Origin: Hymenobacter psoromatis | GTDB taxonomy: Bacteria > Bacteroidota > Bacteroidia > Cytophagales > Hymenobacteraceae | DNA length: 64,000 bases | Assembly: GCA_001596155.1 (NCBI GenBank) | Contig: CP014771.1 | Span: 2,294,001 to 2,358,000 of the forward strand | Direction of reading: 5' to 3' | Shown here: one piece after another, positions 44,901 through 53,568 of the stretch | How positions within the stretch are numbered: position 1 is the first letter of the stretch | Layout: every line of letters begins with the position of its first letter | The notes under the pieces: model-generated | What the model saw: the letters and a program-made list of their open reading frames with translations, nothing else | Databases searched by the model: none | Told to the model about the DNA's origin: nothing | Translations under genes and position numbers: made by a program

Positions 44901-45142
44901 GTCACGTAGTTTACCGAACTAAAGACCAACGCGCCGCCCGTAGCGGGTACGTTCAGGCTGAATGCGCCATCAGCATTGGTCGATACGCCATTGGATGTAC
45001 CTTTTAACAAGACGGTTACGCCGGGTAGGCCCTCGCCCGTCTTCTGGTCCGTTACCCGTCCCGATACTGTCCGCGTCTGGGCCAGCACCACTTGGAATAG
45101 GGTCAGCATGAGCACAAGGCTCATGAGTATGGTTCTTTTCAT
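41987..45142 (-). CDS. SusC/RagA family TonB-dependent outer-membrane transporter (pair 3)
   Basis: 1051 residues from the ATG at 45142 (signal peptide MKRTILMSLVLMLTLFQVVL, then AQ). Carboxypeptidase-like domain TRTVSGRVTDQKTGEGLPG, plug with SEVVVTGYGTQERRDLTGS, LGGRAAGVNVQTPTGLLG, LVVVDGQPI and YEVLKDGSATAIYGSRAANG, then the barrel, ending RVFTGGVNVAF. The signal peptide and first domain resemble those of pairs 1 and 2, but the 5' leader is different (GAGAAAAAGGAAGGTGG). Role: TonB-dependent import with the following SusD. The upstream 800-bp AT-rich region separates it from the divergent pair 4. Confidence 0.94.
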   Translation of the reverse strand: MKRTILMSLVLMLTLFQVVLAQTRTVSGRVTDQKTGEGLPGVTVLLKGTSNGVSTNADGAFSLNVPATGGALVFSSVNYVTQQRALGADSQLNVGLAADTKVLSEVVVTGYGTQERRDLTGSIATVQGEAVANLATPSFAQQLGGRAAGVNVQTPTGLLGQQPRIQIRGTNSISSGTYPLVVVDGQPIFTGNTSAFANGSNPLADINPNDIESYEVLKDGSATAIYGSRAANGVILITTKHGRKGKATVTYDTYMGVAQTLKRYKVLDGADFVTISNEKDRNAGGTGTIAQPFNDSNGNPISTDWQNEIFRTGFQQNHILSVSGATDKTNYYFSAGYTDQKGVIKSNSLQRFSFRANIDSEVKSWLRVGMNLGLTRTQTLGLNTGINSLSGNVANALLLLPNVPARNPDGTPYSDPTDFGLGHGNNSQGISFAYPNIIFPLENNIYRATSYRILGNGYLEAEPLKNLRLRSQLSTDTQLQDDFNYLDPRFGDGRPNGYVFQSFSPNIRWNFANTATYNNVIAEDHKINAVVGVEYQKTTTSYYQAQGTGISDRVLGQNGIITSTLTTPSIFGDYAENGLQSYFGRLNYSFKDRYLLSFTLRSDALSSLPIANRRGLFPGGSLGWRLSEEDFYKNTSLAKVLNTIKLRGSYAQVGNVDIGYFPYVGVYTPAQYASQAGIGYGQFGNDQLKWETSKKQDYGIDLGFFDGRINVIADYYRNDVDGLILNVRTPLSLGVPNNSYSANVGSMYNQGLEFTLNTQNIRNESFTWSTGFNFSTNKNRVTALSNGEDIINTFNIVRVGQTVSALYGYDYQGVNSANGSPIYKRADGSLVQASTTASGAFAGRYYTYDPTNPGAVFVNPATNVAGNASNLTTADKIILGQTNPKFYGGFDNSFTYKGFDLDVFLRYNFGNQIMNYTRQQLLRSDFLNNGTEILNRWQNPGDQTNVPRIAAGTSSFVNQDNAASSRFVENGSFVRLQNISLGYTLPSRYVEALRLSRVRVYVQAQNIATLTKYSGADPEVNTNVTSNTQTGVDYNSNPQQRVFTGGVNVAF

Positions 45143-45975
45143 TGAGAAAAAGGAAGGTGGAAAAAGATAAATTACTGCCAAATGCAATTGGCACATACTA
45201 ATTGGTGCCGCAATATAACTGGTACTGGCTAGACAAGGAGTAGTTCTGCTGAACTCACAGGCTGTGCATAGTCCATTCCTAAGGCTGTAAAACTGATAAC
45301 AATTTGATTAATAACCCTAAAATAATGCACCTGCACGTCCTTAACAATTAACTTTTATGTCTTGTAAATTTTTGATAATTATTCACAAATTCTTCATAAA
45401 TAGACGAAATAGTATTCTGACCGCCCAAGCCTCTTTTGATAATATACATTATAAAAACAAATTTTTATAAACACTTTATTTTTATAATACCTAATAATTA
45501 TTTCGTTTTCTACCCCAGTGTTTAGTTTTTGAGATTATTAAACACTTTTAATATTATTTTTTAAAATATATTCCTCAACTTTATCGCCCTCAATAGCACT
45601 CGTAGCAGTTGCAGAATTAGCATTGGGGTTAATCGAACTCCACTACTTTTCCACCCTACCTTAGCATTCGTGTCCGTTTGCACCCAACTACGCTAGGTTA
45701 GGCGAGATAAGCTGTCGCGGCCGCATTGTAGTCAACAGCCGGGGTAGTAGTACTAAGCCCCAGTAGATGATAGAAGCAGTTAAGGCCTTAACCAAGCCGG
45801 CCACTAGTGCGAGAACTCGGGTTACCATAATCTGCTCAAACATTAATTTGCCGAATTAAAAAGTTCACCATTTATACATTTTTCAAGATTTAATAATAAT
45901 GTGATAACTTGGCAGCGGATTTATCGCATTTCTTTTGTGTGAAGCTCCTTTTCTTCCATTAACCCCATTTTTAGT
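45143..45975. other. Long AT-rich divergent intergenic region
   Basis: About 830 bp between the starts of susC pair 3 (leftward) and susC pair 4 (rightward). Most of it is very AT-rich. A stretch at about 45630-45840 is clearly richer in GC and holds a possible 51-residue hydrophobic frame on the minus strand (45688-45843), too weak to call. No exact TAnnTTTG box was found near either gene. It probably holds the promoters and operators of both pairs. Confidence 0.55.
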
Positions 45976-48900
45976 ATGAAGCATTTTTCCCTATTGTTAG
46001 TATTCCTACTCAGTTGCTTGTGGTACCAAGCAGCCGCACAAGACCGAACTATTTCCGGCCGCGTGACGGACCGTTCTACGGGGCAAGGTTTGCCAGGTGT
46101 AACAGTTCTTGCCAAGGGTACCACCGTTGGAACCTCTACGAATGCTGATGGAGCATTCACCTTAGGTGTTCCGGCATCTGCTACCCGCCTTTCTTTTAGC
46201 TTCATCGGCTATGTAAGTCAAGAGCGGGCTATCGACAATGCCGCAACCATCAACGTTGAGCTGGCTACCGATGTAAAACAGCTGGACGAAGTAGTTGTCA
46301 ATGGCTTGGCTTCGACTGTCAAGCGCTCTAACTTGGCTAATGCGGTGTCCACTGTTTCAGCTCAGGAGTTGTATGGTAGCACCCGCCCGGTAACAGTGGA
46401 TGCTGCCTTGAACGGCAAAGTGGTTGGTGCTAATATTAGTGCTACCAGCGGTGCTCCGGGTGGGGGCATCTCAGTGCAACTACGTGGTATTTCCAGCATT
46501 ACTGGTGCCTCACAGCCCCTATATATTATAGATGGAGTATATGCTATTAGCCAGGAAATTGGCAATGGTGCCGGCGCTGCCTCGTTTACGGGCGCTTCCT
46601 CAGGAACAGGCCGTACCACACAAGACAACGGCACTAACCGTCTATCTGACTTAAACCCAGCTGATATTGAGTCAGTTGAGATTCTAAAGGGGCCGAGCGC
46701 CGCCGCTATTTACGGTACGCGGGCAAACGCAGGGGTTGTTATTATCAAAACCAAGCGTGGTTTGGCCGGACAGACCCGCGTCAACTTCAGTCAGGACTTA
46801 GGTTTTCAGAAGATTCGCCATTACATCGGCCACTCCGATTTTGACCTAGCTAAGCTACATTCAGTATACGGCACCGGCCTGGATGCGCTATTCAATGCCG
46901 CCGGCGGCAAAACGTACGATTATGAGAAGGAAGTGTACGGCAATACCGGCTCCCTGCGCAATACTAACCTTAGTCTGTCGGGCGGCACAGACCGTACTAA
47001 GTTTTACGTAGCTGGTTCGACTTCCCGCGAAAATGGCATCGTCCAAAATACGTATTATCAGCGTAACTCTATCCGGGCTAACGTTGACCAGAAGATTGGT
47101 TCACGTATCGATGTCTCCCTCAATTCGGGATTTTCTAATTCGACCAACAACCGCAGTTTCTTTGGCAACGACAACAACGGGGTATCTGTGGGCTACAACC
47201 TGCTGTCTATCCCGAGTTTTGTTGACCTCCACCCTGACCCTGTTACGGGCATTTACCCCAACTCACCAGTAACAGGCGACAACCCGCTAGCCATCGTGGC
47301 CCGCGGAGTAAACACGGAAACCACAAACCGTGTAACGGAAGCTAGCACCGGTGTGCTGCGTATCATCGACAAGGAGAACTCCTCGCTGCGCCTCACGGCC
47401 CAGGGTGGTATTGACTTTGCGGGCTCGAATGCGCTGCTGGCGCTACCGGCCGACCTGCAATCGCAGCAAAGCTCACCCCTGCCAGGGGTAGTGCGGGTAG
47501 CTAAAAACTACTTCTTCAACTATAATTTACAGAGCTTCCTGATTTACGATTGGAAACTGGGTCCATTAGCCCTCAACTCGCAGGTAGGTGCCGTGCGCCT
47601 GGGCCTGAACACGCAGTTGCAGTATAGCCAAGGCCAGAACCTGGCTCCGGGGCCGCTGCAACCCGACCGTGGTACAGTTGTGACCCAGCAGACCAGCATT
47701 GATGATGAGACTGACGTAGGCTACATAGCCCAGCAGGAAGTCAACTACCAAGACCGAATAATCGCGACGGGTGGTGTTCGCTTTGACAAATCTAGCCGCA
47801 ATGGCGACTCTAAAAAGCTGTATGCCTTCCCTAAAGCTTCATTAGCCGTCAACTTAGCTAAGTTTGATTTCTTCTCTATCAACAACGTAAACCTCGTAAA
47901 GCTGCGTGCTGCTTATGGGGAAACTGGCGGCCCCGCTTTCTTTGGTGGGATATATTCGCCGCTTAGTGCTATCAGCACGGGGGGCCGGGTAGGCCAGTTG
48001 CCTTCAACCGTAGTAGGTTACCGGCCCGTAACGGGGGCTGACCCAGCAACGCTCGCACCAGAGCACGCTACCGAATTTGAAACGGGTGTTGACCTCGGCT
48101 TTTTTAACAGCCGCATCACGTTGGAAGCTACCTTCTATAATAAAAGCGTTCGTAACCTCATCAATACCTACCAAACCGCTCCCGGCACCGGCGTGCAGTC
48201 CATCCGCGCCTACCCAGTTGGTGACCTACGCAACCGTGGGGTAGAATTATCGCTTGGTTTGGTACCGGTGCAATCACCCAACTTCAAATGGACATCTACT
48301 ACGCTGTTTTGGTTTAACCGTTCACTCGTGACGCGGTTGGCCCCTGGGGTACCAGCCTTCGATGAGGCTCCTGGCTTTGGTGCTAGCTATGGCACCACGT
48401 TCTTTGCGCTGGGTGAATCGCCGACCCGCTGGTATGGCACACCTAAGCTAGCAACTGGTGGCAACCCGAACACAGGTAACTATACTCGCTACGGCGATGC
48501 CCAGCCCACCTTCCAGATGTCGTACCTAAACAGCTTCACTATCTTCAAAAACTTCGACCTCTCGTTTTTGCTGCATTGGAAAAAGGACAGTTACACCAGC
48601 AACCTGACGGTGACTAACCAGGACGGTTTTGGTACAAGTCCTGATTATAGCAACACCTATACTAAGCCCGATGGCACGACCACGCAGCTGGGCGTAGCTC
48701 GCCAAAGCTTTGATGCCAGCTACTATATCCAAAACAGTGGCTACGTACGCCTGCGGGAAGTATCGCTCTACTATACTATTCCGACCGGCGTGCGCTCCAC
48801 GTTGTTCAAAGACTACGTGAAGAGCATCCGCATCGGGGCTTCGGGCAATAACCTGCTTACCTGGACGAATTACAAGGGCTACGACCCAGAAGTATCCAAC

Positions 48901-48990
48901 TTCGGCTCAACCAACACTCAGGCGCAGGTCGATGTAGTAAGCTACCCCTCGACCCGGCGGGTATTCTTCCACCTCTCCGCCACATTTTAA
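45976..48990 (+). CDS. SusC/RagA family TonB-dependent outer-membrane transporter (pair 4)
   Basis: A protein of 1004 residues. The signal peptide MKHFSLLLVFLLSCLWYQAA ends at AQ. Carboxypeptidase-like domain DRTISGRVTDRSTGQGLPG, plug with DEVVVNGLASTVKRSNLANA, VVGANISATSGAPGGG, LYIIDGVYAI and VEILKGPSAAAIYGTRANAG, then the barrel, ending RRVFFHLSATF. It is shorter than the other three and belongs to a separate subgroup: different signal peptide, a KGPSAAAIYGTR plug motif, and a longer inserted loop after DGVYAI. It is followed 24 bp later by its SusD. Role: TonB-dependent import. The substrate is unknown. Confidence 0.94.
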   Translation: MKHFSLLLVFLLSCLWYQAAAQDRTISGRVTDRSTGQGLPGVTVLAKGTTVGTSTNADGAFTLGVPASATRLSFSFIGYVSQERAIDNAATINVELATDVKQLDEVVVNGLASTVKRSNLANAVSTVSAQELYGSTRPVTVDAALNGKVVGANISATSGAPGGGISVQLRGISSITGASQPLYIIDGVYAISQEIGNGAGAASFTGASSGTGRTTQDNGTNRLSDLNPADIESVEILKGPSAAAIYGTRANAGVVIIKTKRGLAGQTRVNFSQDLGFQKIRHYIGHSDFDLAKLHSVYGTGLDALFNAAGGKTYDYEKEVYGNTGSLRNTNLSLSGGTDRTKFYVAGSTSRENGIVQNTYYQRNSIRANVDQKIGSRIDVSLNSGFSNSTNNRSFFGNDNNGVSVGYNLLSIPSFVDLHPDPVTGIYPNSPVTGDNPLAIVARGVNTETTNRVTEASTGVLRIIDKENSSLRLTAQGGIDFAGSNALLALPADLQSQQSSPLPGVVRVAKNYFFNYNLQSFLIYDWKLGPLALNSQVGAVRLGLNTQLQYSQGQNLAPGPLQPDRGTVVTQQTSIDDETDVGYIAQQEVNYQDRIIATGGVRFDKSSRNGDSKKLYAFPKASLAVNLAKFDFFSINNVNLVKLRAAYGETGGPAFFGGIYSPLSAISTGGRVGQLPSTVVGYRPVTGADPATLAPEHATEFETGVDLGFFNSRITLEATFYNKSVRNLINTYQTAPGTGVQSIRAYPVGDLRNRGVELSLGLVPVQSPNFKWTSTTLFWFNRSLVTRLAPGVPAFDEAPGFGASYGTTFFALGESPTRWYGTPKLATGGNPNTGNYTRYGDAQPTFQMSYLNSFTIFKNFDLSFLLHWKKDSYTSNLTVTNQDGFGTSPDYSNTYTKPDGTTTQLGVARQSFDASYYIQNSGYVRLREVSLYYTIPTGVRSTLFKDYVKSIRIGASGNNLLTWTNYKGYDPEVSNFGSTNTQAQVDVVSYPSTRRVFFHLSATF

Positions 48991-49014
48991 TTCGGCCTTC
49001 TTCTCTTAACCACC

Positions 49015-50409
49015 ATGCAATTATTAACTAAATCTAAATCTCGTCCTTGGATGATGGTTGGGATGATGGCAGCACTGCTAAGCGCACCTAGCTGTAATCC
49101 AACTACTATCGACCCCGTCTCTGACCCCAATAACCCTAGCATTGATAGCGTACTCAGCAACGCGTCACAAATTCAAATCAGCGCGCTGGGTACTGGGGTA
49201 GAAGCCTCTTTTCGCCTTGGACATACCAACAATGCTCCCTATTACCAAATCACGGGTACGCTGGGCCGTGAAATCATTATTCTGGCTAGCAACGAGCCCC
49301 GTTGGTACACCGAAATTCTGGGAACCCGTGGACCGCTGAATAACAACTCATTCTACTCAGTAGGTTCATATAACGCCTTCGCCCGGACTATTCGCGCGGC
49401 CAACGTATTTCGCCAGTCGGCATTAGCTACCAACTCGATTACTGCTAGTCAGCAACAAGCAGTACTAGGCTTTTCGGACACCTACGAGGCGCTGGCAAAA
49501 CTGCATTTGCTCAACCTGATGGGCGAAAACGGCATCCGCATCGACGTAGCTGACTTTCTGAATCCCGGCAAGTTCACGGCTGGTTCGGCCCCAGCGCTAG
49601 TCAACATTCGGCAATTGCTTGACCAAGGAGCTACTGAGCTAGCTAAGGCTTCTACCTTCCCGTTTGTGCTGTCTACGGGCTACGCAGGCTTTGATACCCC
49701 TGCTACCTTTCTGTTATTCAACCGGGCATTGGCAGCCAGAGTAGCCCTGTACCAGAAAGATTATCCGGGGGCCCTAATCGCTCTGAAGGCATCATTCTAC
49801 AGCCCTACCACTAGCTTGGCGATTGGCCCAAAATTGACCTTTAATCCTAGCATCGCCAACGACCAAGGCAATGCTTACTATCAGGCAGTGGGTGCCATGC
49901 CGTCTACTCTGACGATAGTGCCTGACAATTTCGTTGCGGAGGCTGAAAAAGGTGATTTACGTCTAAGCAAAGTCGCTAACGTACCGGGTATTCGGTCAAA
50001 CGGCGGCATCACTGGTAACTGGGTGCCCACCATCTACACCAACCAACTCCAGCCTCTTGATATCATCCGTAACGAAGAGCTGGTGCTTATCTCGGCTGAG
50101 GTGAAAGCTAACACTGGTGACATTACTGGGGCAGTGGCTGATATTAACGTCATTCGGAGTAAGTCAGGGGGTTTAGCTGCCTACAGCGGCGCGATGGATG
50201 TGGCTAGCCTGACCAACGAAATTTTACGGCAACGGCGGTACTCTCTCTTCTACGAAGGTCAGTTCTGGGTAGACTTGCGGCGTCTGGGCAAACTTAATCC
50301 TACCCCTACCCCGCAAATTACATTGCCCTATAGCACTGCTCCTTTCCAGCTTTTTGACCGGTTAGCTATTCCACAAGCCGAAATTGCCTGGGACCAAGCT
50401 CACCCATAA
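49015..50409 (+). CDS. SusD/RagB-like lipoprotein (pair 4)
   Basis: A protein of 464 residues. The signal peptide reaches the lipobox-like LLSAPSC near residue 27, and the mature part starts CNPTTIDPVSDPNNPSIDSV. The features are those of a diverged SusD: AFARTIRAANVFRQSALA, FSDTYEALAKLHLLNLMG, EELVLISAEVKANTGD, ILRQRRYSLFYEGQFWVDLR and RLAIPQAEIAWDQA near the end. It lacks the NPGY ending of the other pairs and differs throughout, matching the separate subgroup of its SusC. Role: surface ligand capture. It is the last gene before a strong terminator. Confidence 0.9.
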   Translation: MQLLTKSKSRPWMMVGMMAALLSAPSCNPTTIDPVSDPNNPSIDSVLSNASQIQISALGTGVEASFRLGHTNNAPYYQITGTLGREIIILASNEPRWYTEILGTRGPLNNNSFYSVGSYNAFARTIRAANVFRQSALATNSITASQQQAVLGFSDTYEALAKLHLLNLMGENGIRIDVADFLNPGKFTAGSAPALVNIRQLLDQGATELAKASTFPFVLSTGYAGFDTPATFLLFNRALAARVALYQKDYPGALIALKASFYSPTTSLAIGPKLTFNPSIANDQGNAYYQAVGAMPSTLTIVPDNFVAEAEKGDLRLSKVANVPGIRSNGGITGNWVPTIYTNQLQPLDIIRNEELVLISAEVKANTGDITGAVADINVIRSKSGGLAAYSGAMDVASLTNEILRQRRYSLFYEGQFWVDLRRLGKLNPTPTPQITLPYSTAPFQLFDRLAIPQAEIAWDQAHP

Positions 50410-50433
50410 CCTACTACTTACGAAGCAATCGAG

Positions 50434-50467
50434 AAGGCCACCTGGTACGTCCAGGTGGCCTTTTTAA
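50434..50467. terminator. Bidirectional terminator between susD pair 4 and prfB
   Basis: AAGGCCACCTGG pairs with CCAGGTGGCCTT around a TACGT-type loop and ends in T5. The A run on the other side also serves leftward prfB. Confidence 0.88.
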
Positions 50468-50487
50468 TTAACGCCGAATAATACTAC

Positions 50488-51565
50488 TCAGTTCTGCATC
50501 AAAAACCCTTTGATATACTCATCCAGGTCGCCATCGAGCACGTTTTGCACGTCGGTGCGCTCGATGCCGGTGCGCAGGTCTTTAATGAGCTTGTAGGGAT
50601 GTAGCACGTAGTTGCGAATCTGCGAGCCGAAGTCGATGCGCTTTTTGGTGGCTTCTACCTTGTCGCGCTCCAGGTTGCGCTTGTCCATTTCCTGCTGATA
50701 GAGGCGCGACTTGAGCATGCGCAGAGCGTGCTCCTTGTTCATGAGCTGCGAGCGCTCAATCTGCACGGCGATGATGATGCCGCTGGGCGCGTGAGTGAGG
50801 CGCACGGCGGTTTCGACCTTGTTCACGTTCTGGCCGCCCGCGCCGCCCGCCCGGAAGGTATCCCAGGAAATATCGGCCGGGTTGATGTCGATGACAATAG
50901 TATCATCCACAACGGGGTAGGCGAAGACGGAAGCAAACGAGGTGTGCCGCCGGCCGCTGCTGTCGAAGGGCGACATGCGCACCAATCGGTGCACGCCGAT
51001 TTCGCTCTTAAGGTAGCCGTAGGCAAAGGGCCCGTCAATCTCCAGCGAGGCCGACTTGATGCCCGCGCCTTCGCCGGGCTGGTAGCTCAACTGCTTCACG
51101 GTGAAGCCTTTGCTTTCGCCCCACATGATGTACATGCGCATGAGCATCTCGGCCCAGTCCTGGCTTTCGGTGCCGCCGGCACCAGGGTTGATGTCGATGA
51201 TGGCGGGTAGCTGGTCCTCCTCATCAGAGAGCATGCGCTTGAATTCCAGGGCTTCGACCTTGTTCTGGGTAGCGTCGTACTCAGCCTGCACTTCGGCTTC
51301 GGTGGCGTCGCCTTCCTTGTAGAAATCGTAGAGCACGTCGGTATCGGCCACGGCTTGCTGCACGGCCTCGTAATCGTCGGTCCAGGTCTTGATACTCTTG
51401 ATTTCCCGGAGCTTAGCCTCGGCTGCTTTGGAATCGTCCCAGAAATCGGGGGCCAGCGTTTCGGCCTCGGCCGTGGTTACTTGTTCTTTGCGGGCATCGT
51501 AGTCAAAGATACCTCCTCAGAGCCTCGGCGCGGCCCCTCAAGTCCTTTATATGGTCTTGGGTCAT
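50488..51565 (-). CDS. prfB: Peptide chain release factor 2, with programmed +1 frameshift
   Basis: The product is 358 residues when the frameshift is made. The first 20 codons (51565-51506) read [20 protein letters not shown] and run into TGA at 51505-51503. Slipping +1 on CTT continues [20 protein letters not shown] from base 51504 and then the rest of RF2. Motifs: the SPF stop-codon tripeptide in [15 protein letters not shown], and GGQ in [19 protein letters not shown]. Role: release of peptides at UGA and UAA stop codons; when RF2 is scarce, the slow UGA allows the shift (known autoregulation). Calling only the long uninterrupted frame would miss 67 N-terminal residues. Confidence 0.95.
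51503..51517 (-). promoter_or_regulatory. Programmed frameshift site of prfB
   Basis: The minus strand reads AGGAGG, TAT, CTT, TGA, then C: an internal Shine-Dalgarno-like sequence three bases before the slippery CTT and the in-frame TGA. This is the same arrangement as in Escherichia coli prfB. Confidence 0.95.
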
Positions 51566-51571
51566 GTGGTG

Positions 51572-51601
51572 AATGGGGAAATGAGTGATTGAGTGAATTA
51601 C
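51572..51601. repeat. Short low-complexity repeat, TGAGTGAATT type
   Basis: GTGAATGGGGAAATGAGTGA followed by TTGAGTGAATT. The reverse complement shares CATTTCCCCATTCAC with the tandem repeat inside the GT9 gene (18304). It lies just upstream of the prfB start. Confidence 0.6.
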
Positions 51602-51630
51602 TCCATCAAGGGCAAAGGTCGGCATAAAAA

Positions 51631-51718
51631 GTAGGGTGCGGGGCTTGTCCCCGCCCGGCGTTGAATGATTGGCGTGCGAATCGTTCAACGCCGGGCGGGG
51701 ACAAGCCCCGCACCCTAC
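51631..51718. repeat. Long inverted repeat (40-bp arms, one mismatch)
   Basis: Arms 51631-51670 and 51679-51718, loop of 8 bases. The arm starts GTAGGGTGCGGGGCTTGTCC. It lies between ilvE and prfB, both leftward, and may separate their transcripts. The sequence is unlike the other palindromes here. Confidence 0.9.
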
Positions 51719-51727
51719 GCCGATTGC

Positions 51728-52795
51728 CTAATTCACCTTCTCCATCCAGCCGTGCGAATCGGGCGCGTGGCCGGTGCGAATGGCATCCAGGGCCGCCCCT
51801 ACCCGGCGCGCGAAGGCTGAGTCGGTGAGGGCGGGCAGGTCGTAGTCGTGGCCATCGTGGCCGATAGTGGCGATGGGCGCTACCGTGGCGGCCGTGCCCA
51901 CGCCGAAGGCTTCGGTGAGGCGGCCTTCCTGAATGGCGGCCACGATTTCGCGGCTCGCCACGCGGCGCTCTTCTACAGGCATGCCCCAGTCGCGGGCCAG
52001 CTCCAGCACCGAGCGGCGCGTGATGCCATCGAGGATGGACGTGGAGAGCGCGGGCGTAATCAGCGTGCCGTTGATGACAAACATTACGTTCATGGCCCCC
52101 GACTCTTCTACGTACTGATGCTCCGAGGCATCAGTCCAGATGAGCTGGTGGTAGCCTTCCTGCTGGGCCAGCTTGCTGGGCAACATGGCGGCACCGTAGT
52201 TGCCAGCATTTTTGGCGTAGCCGGCCCCGCCGGGAGCGGCGCGCACGTAGTGCTGCTCGAAGCGCACCCGTACCGGCTTGGTGAAAAACGATGCCACCGG
52301 GCAGGTAATGATGCCAAAGTGATACGTACTGGAAGGCCGCACGCCCAAAAAGCCATCGGTGGCGAACATGAACGGCCGGATGTAGAGCGAGCTGCCTGCC
52401 GCGCCGGGCACCCAGGCCGCGTCGAGCTTCACCAGTTCGCGCAGACCCTGCATAAATATTTCTTCCGGCAGAGTGGGCATGGCCATGCGCTCGGCCGAGG
52501 CATTGAGGCGACGCCAGTTGTCGAGGGGCCGGAACAGCCCTACCCCCCCATCGGCCTGCCGATAAGCCTTCATGCCCTCAAAAATAGCCTGGCCATAGTG
52601 CAGAGCCGAATTGGCGGGGCTCACGGCCAGCGGGCCGTAGGGCACGATGCGCGGCTGCTGCCATTCGCCGTTGACAAACTCCACGGACAGCATGTGGTCG
52701 GCGAAGAATTTACCAAATTCCAGGTTGGTCAGGTCGAGCTCGGCGAGGCGGGACGTGGCGGCGCGGCGCACGTCAATAGTCAGGGTATCAAGCAT
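51728..52795 (-). CDS. ilvE: Branched-chain amino acid aminotransferase
   Basis: 355 residues, the usual length for the long BCAT type. Fold-class IV PLP motifs: SALHYGQAIFEGMKAYR, RLNASAERMAMPTLP, YIRPFMFAT, the cofactor Lys in GGAGYAKNAGNYGAA, EESGAMNVMFVI, and ILDGITRRSVLELARDWG. FGVGTAATVAPIATI is the C-terminal phosphate-binding stretch. Reaction: transfer of the amino group between glutamate and the keto acids of leucine, isoleucine and valine, in the cytoplasm. It is leftward and probably monocistronic, since palindromic DNA follows it and 133 bp separate it from the gene upstream. Confidence 0.94.
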   Translation of the reverse strand: MLDTLTIDVRRAATSRLAELDLTNLEFGKFFADHMLSVEFVNGEWQQPRIVPYGPLAVSPANSALHYGQAIFEGMKAYRQADGGVGLFRPLDNWRRLNASAERMAMPTLPEEIFMQGLRELVKLDAAWVPGAAGSSLYIRPFMFATDGFLGVRPSSTYHFGIITCPVASFFTKPVRVRFEQHYVRAAPGGAGYAKNAGNYGAAMLPSKLAQQEGYHQLIWTDASEHQYVEESGAMNVMFVINGTLITPALSTSILDGITRRSVLELARDWGMPVEERRVASREIVAAIQEGRLTEAFGVGTAATVAPIATIGHDGHDYDLPALTDSAFARRVGAALDAIRTGHAPDSHGWMEKVN

Positions 52796-52928
52796 AGGAA
52801 GTCGAAATAAATAAGCGACTGTAAAAGCGCCCAGTGGGCACCAGAGTGGGTGGGAAGAGATGGGGTAGGGACGGGTTAATCGGCTAAAGGTTGCCGGCTG
52901 GCACTAAGCGACTGGCTAACGGGCGAAT

Positions 52929-53480
52929 TTATACGCGCGGCTTCCAGGTGACTTCGGCTACCCCCAGGTCGTGAGCCATCGCGCGGCTGAGCACGAAGAG
53001 GTAGTCGGAGAGCCGGTTAAGGTACATCACCACCAGGTCTTCGACCGGCGACTCTTCGCGCAGCTGAATGACCAGGCGCTCGGCGCGGCGGCACACGCAG
53101 CGCGCCACGTGCCCAAACGACACCGCCGGGTGCCCGCCGGGCAGAATGAACGCCCGCAGCGGCTCCAACTCCTTATCCATCTGGTCCATTTCGTTTTCCA
53201 GCAGCGCCACGTCTTCGGGGTGCAGGTCGGGCAGGGGCTGGCGGGCTTCTTTGCCGGGGTCGGTGGCCAGGTGCGAGCCGATGGTGAATAGCCGGTCCTG
53301 AATTTCCTTCAGCAAATCGCGGCGCGGGGCGTTCACGTCCTGGTCGCGCAGCAGGCCAATGTAGGAGTTCAACTCATCCACGGTGCCGTAGCAGTCGATG
53401 CGCAGGCTCGACTTGGGCACCCGCGCGCCGCCAATGAGTGAGGTCAGACCCTGGTCGCCGGTTTTGGTGTAGATTTTCAT
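52929..53480 (-). CDS. Cob(I)alamin adenosyltransferase, PduO type
   Basis: 183 residues. MKIYTKTGDQGLTSLIGGAR is the ATP-binding start of PduO/MMAB-type enzymes. SLRIDCYGTVDELNSYIGLL follows, and the four-helix-bundle core has ILPGGHPAVSFGHVARCVCR, RRAERLVIQL and YLNRLSDYLFVLSR. Reaction: ATP plus cob(I)alamin to adenosylcobalamin and triphosphate. No B12-dependent enzyme or B12 pathway gene is next to it, so it probably serves methylmalonyl-CoA mutase or ribonucleotide reductase encoded elsewhere, or vitamin salvage (inference). Confidence 0.93.
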   Translation of the reverse strand: MKIYTKTGDQGLTSLIGGARVPKSSLRIDCYGTVDELNSYIGLLRDQDVNAPRRDLLKEIQDRLFTIGSHLATDPGKEARQPLPDLHPEDVALLENEMDQMDKELEPLRAFILPGGHPAVSFGHVARCVCRRAERLVIQLREESPVEDLVVMYLNRLSDYLFVLSRAMAHDLGVAEVTWKPRV

Positions 53481-53568
53481 GACCGCAGATTCAAACTGAT
53501 TTAACGGATTACGCAGATACGCCGCTGGCTATTTGGGGGGGTAGGGAGCCGTTTTGCAAACCTTGCTA

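Noticed and set aside
45688..45843. 51-residue hydrophobic frame as a gene
   Set aside because: Short, no ribosome-binding site recognised and no neighbour of the same direction. It is kept only as an observation.
52796..52928. Possible gene or regulatory RNA (B12 riboswitch) upstream of ilvE or near the cobalamin enzyme
   Set aside because: The gap is 133 bp, lies downstream of the cobalamin adenosyltransferase gene, and shows no cobalamin-box-like sequence. The 88 bp upstream of that gene (53481-53568) also show none.
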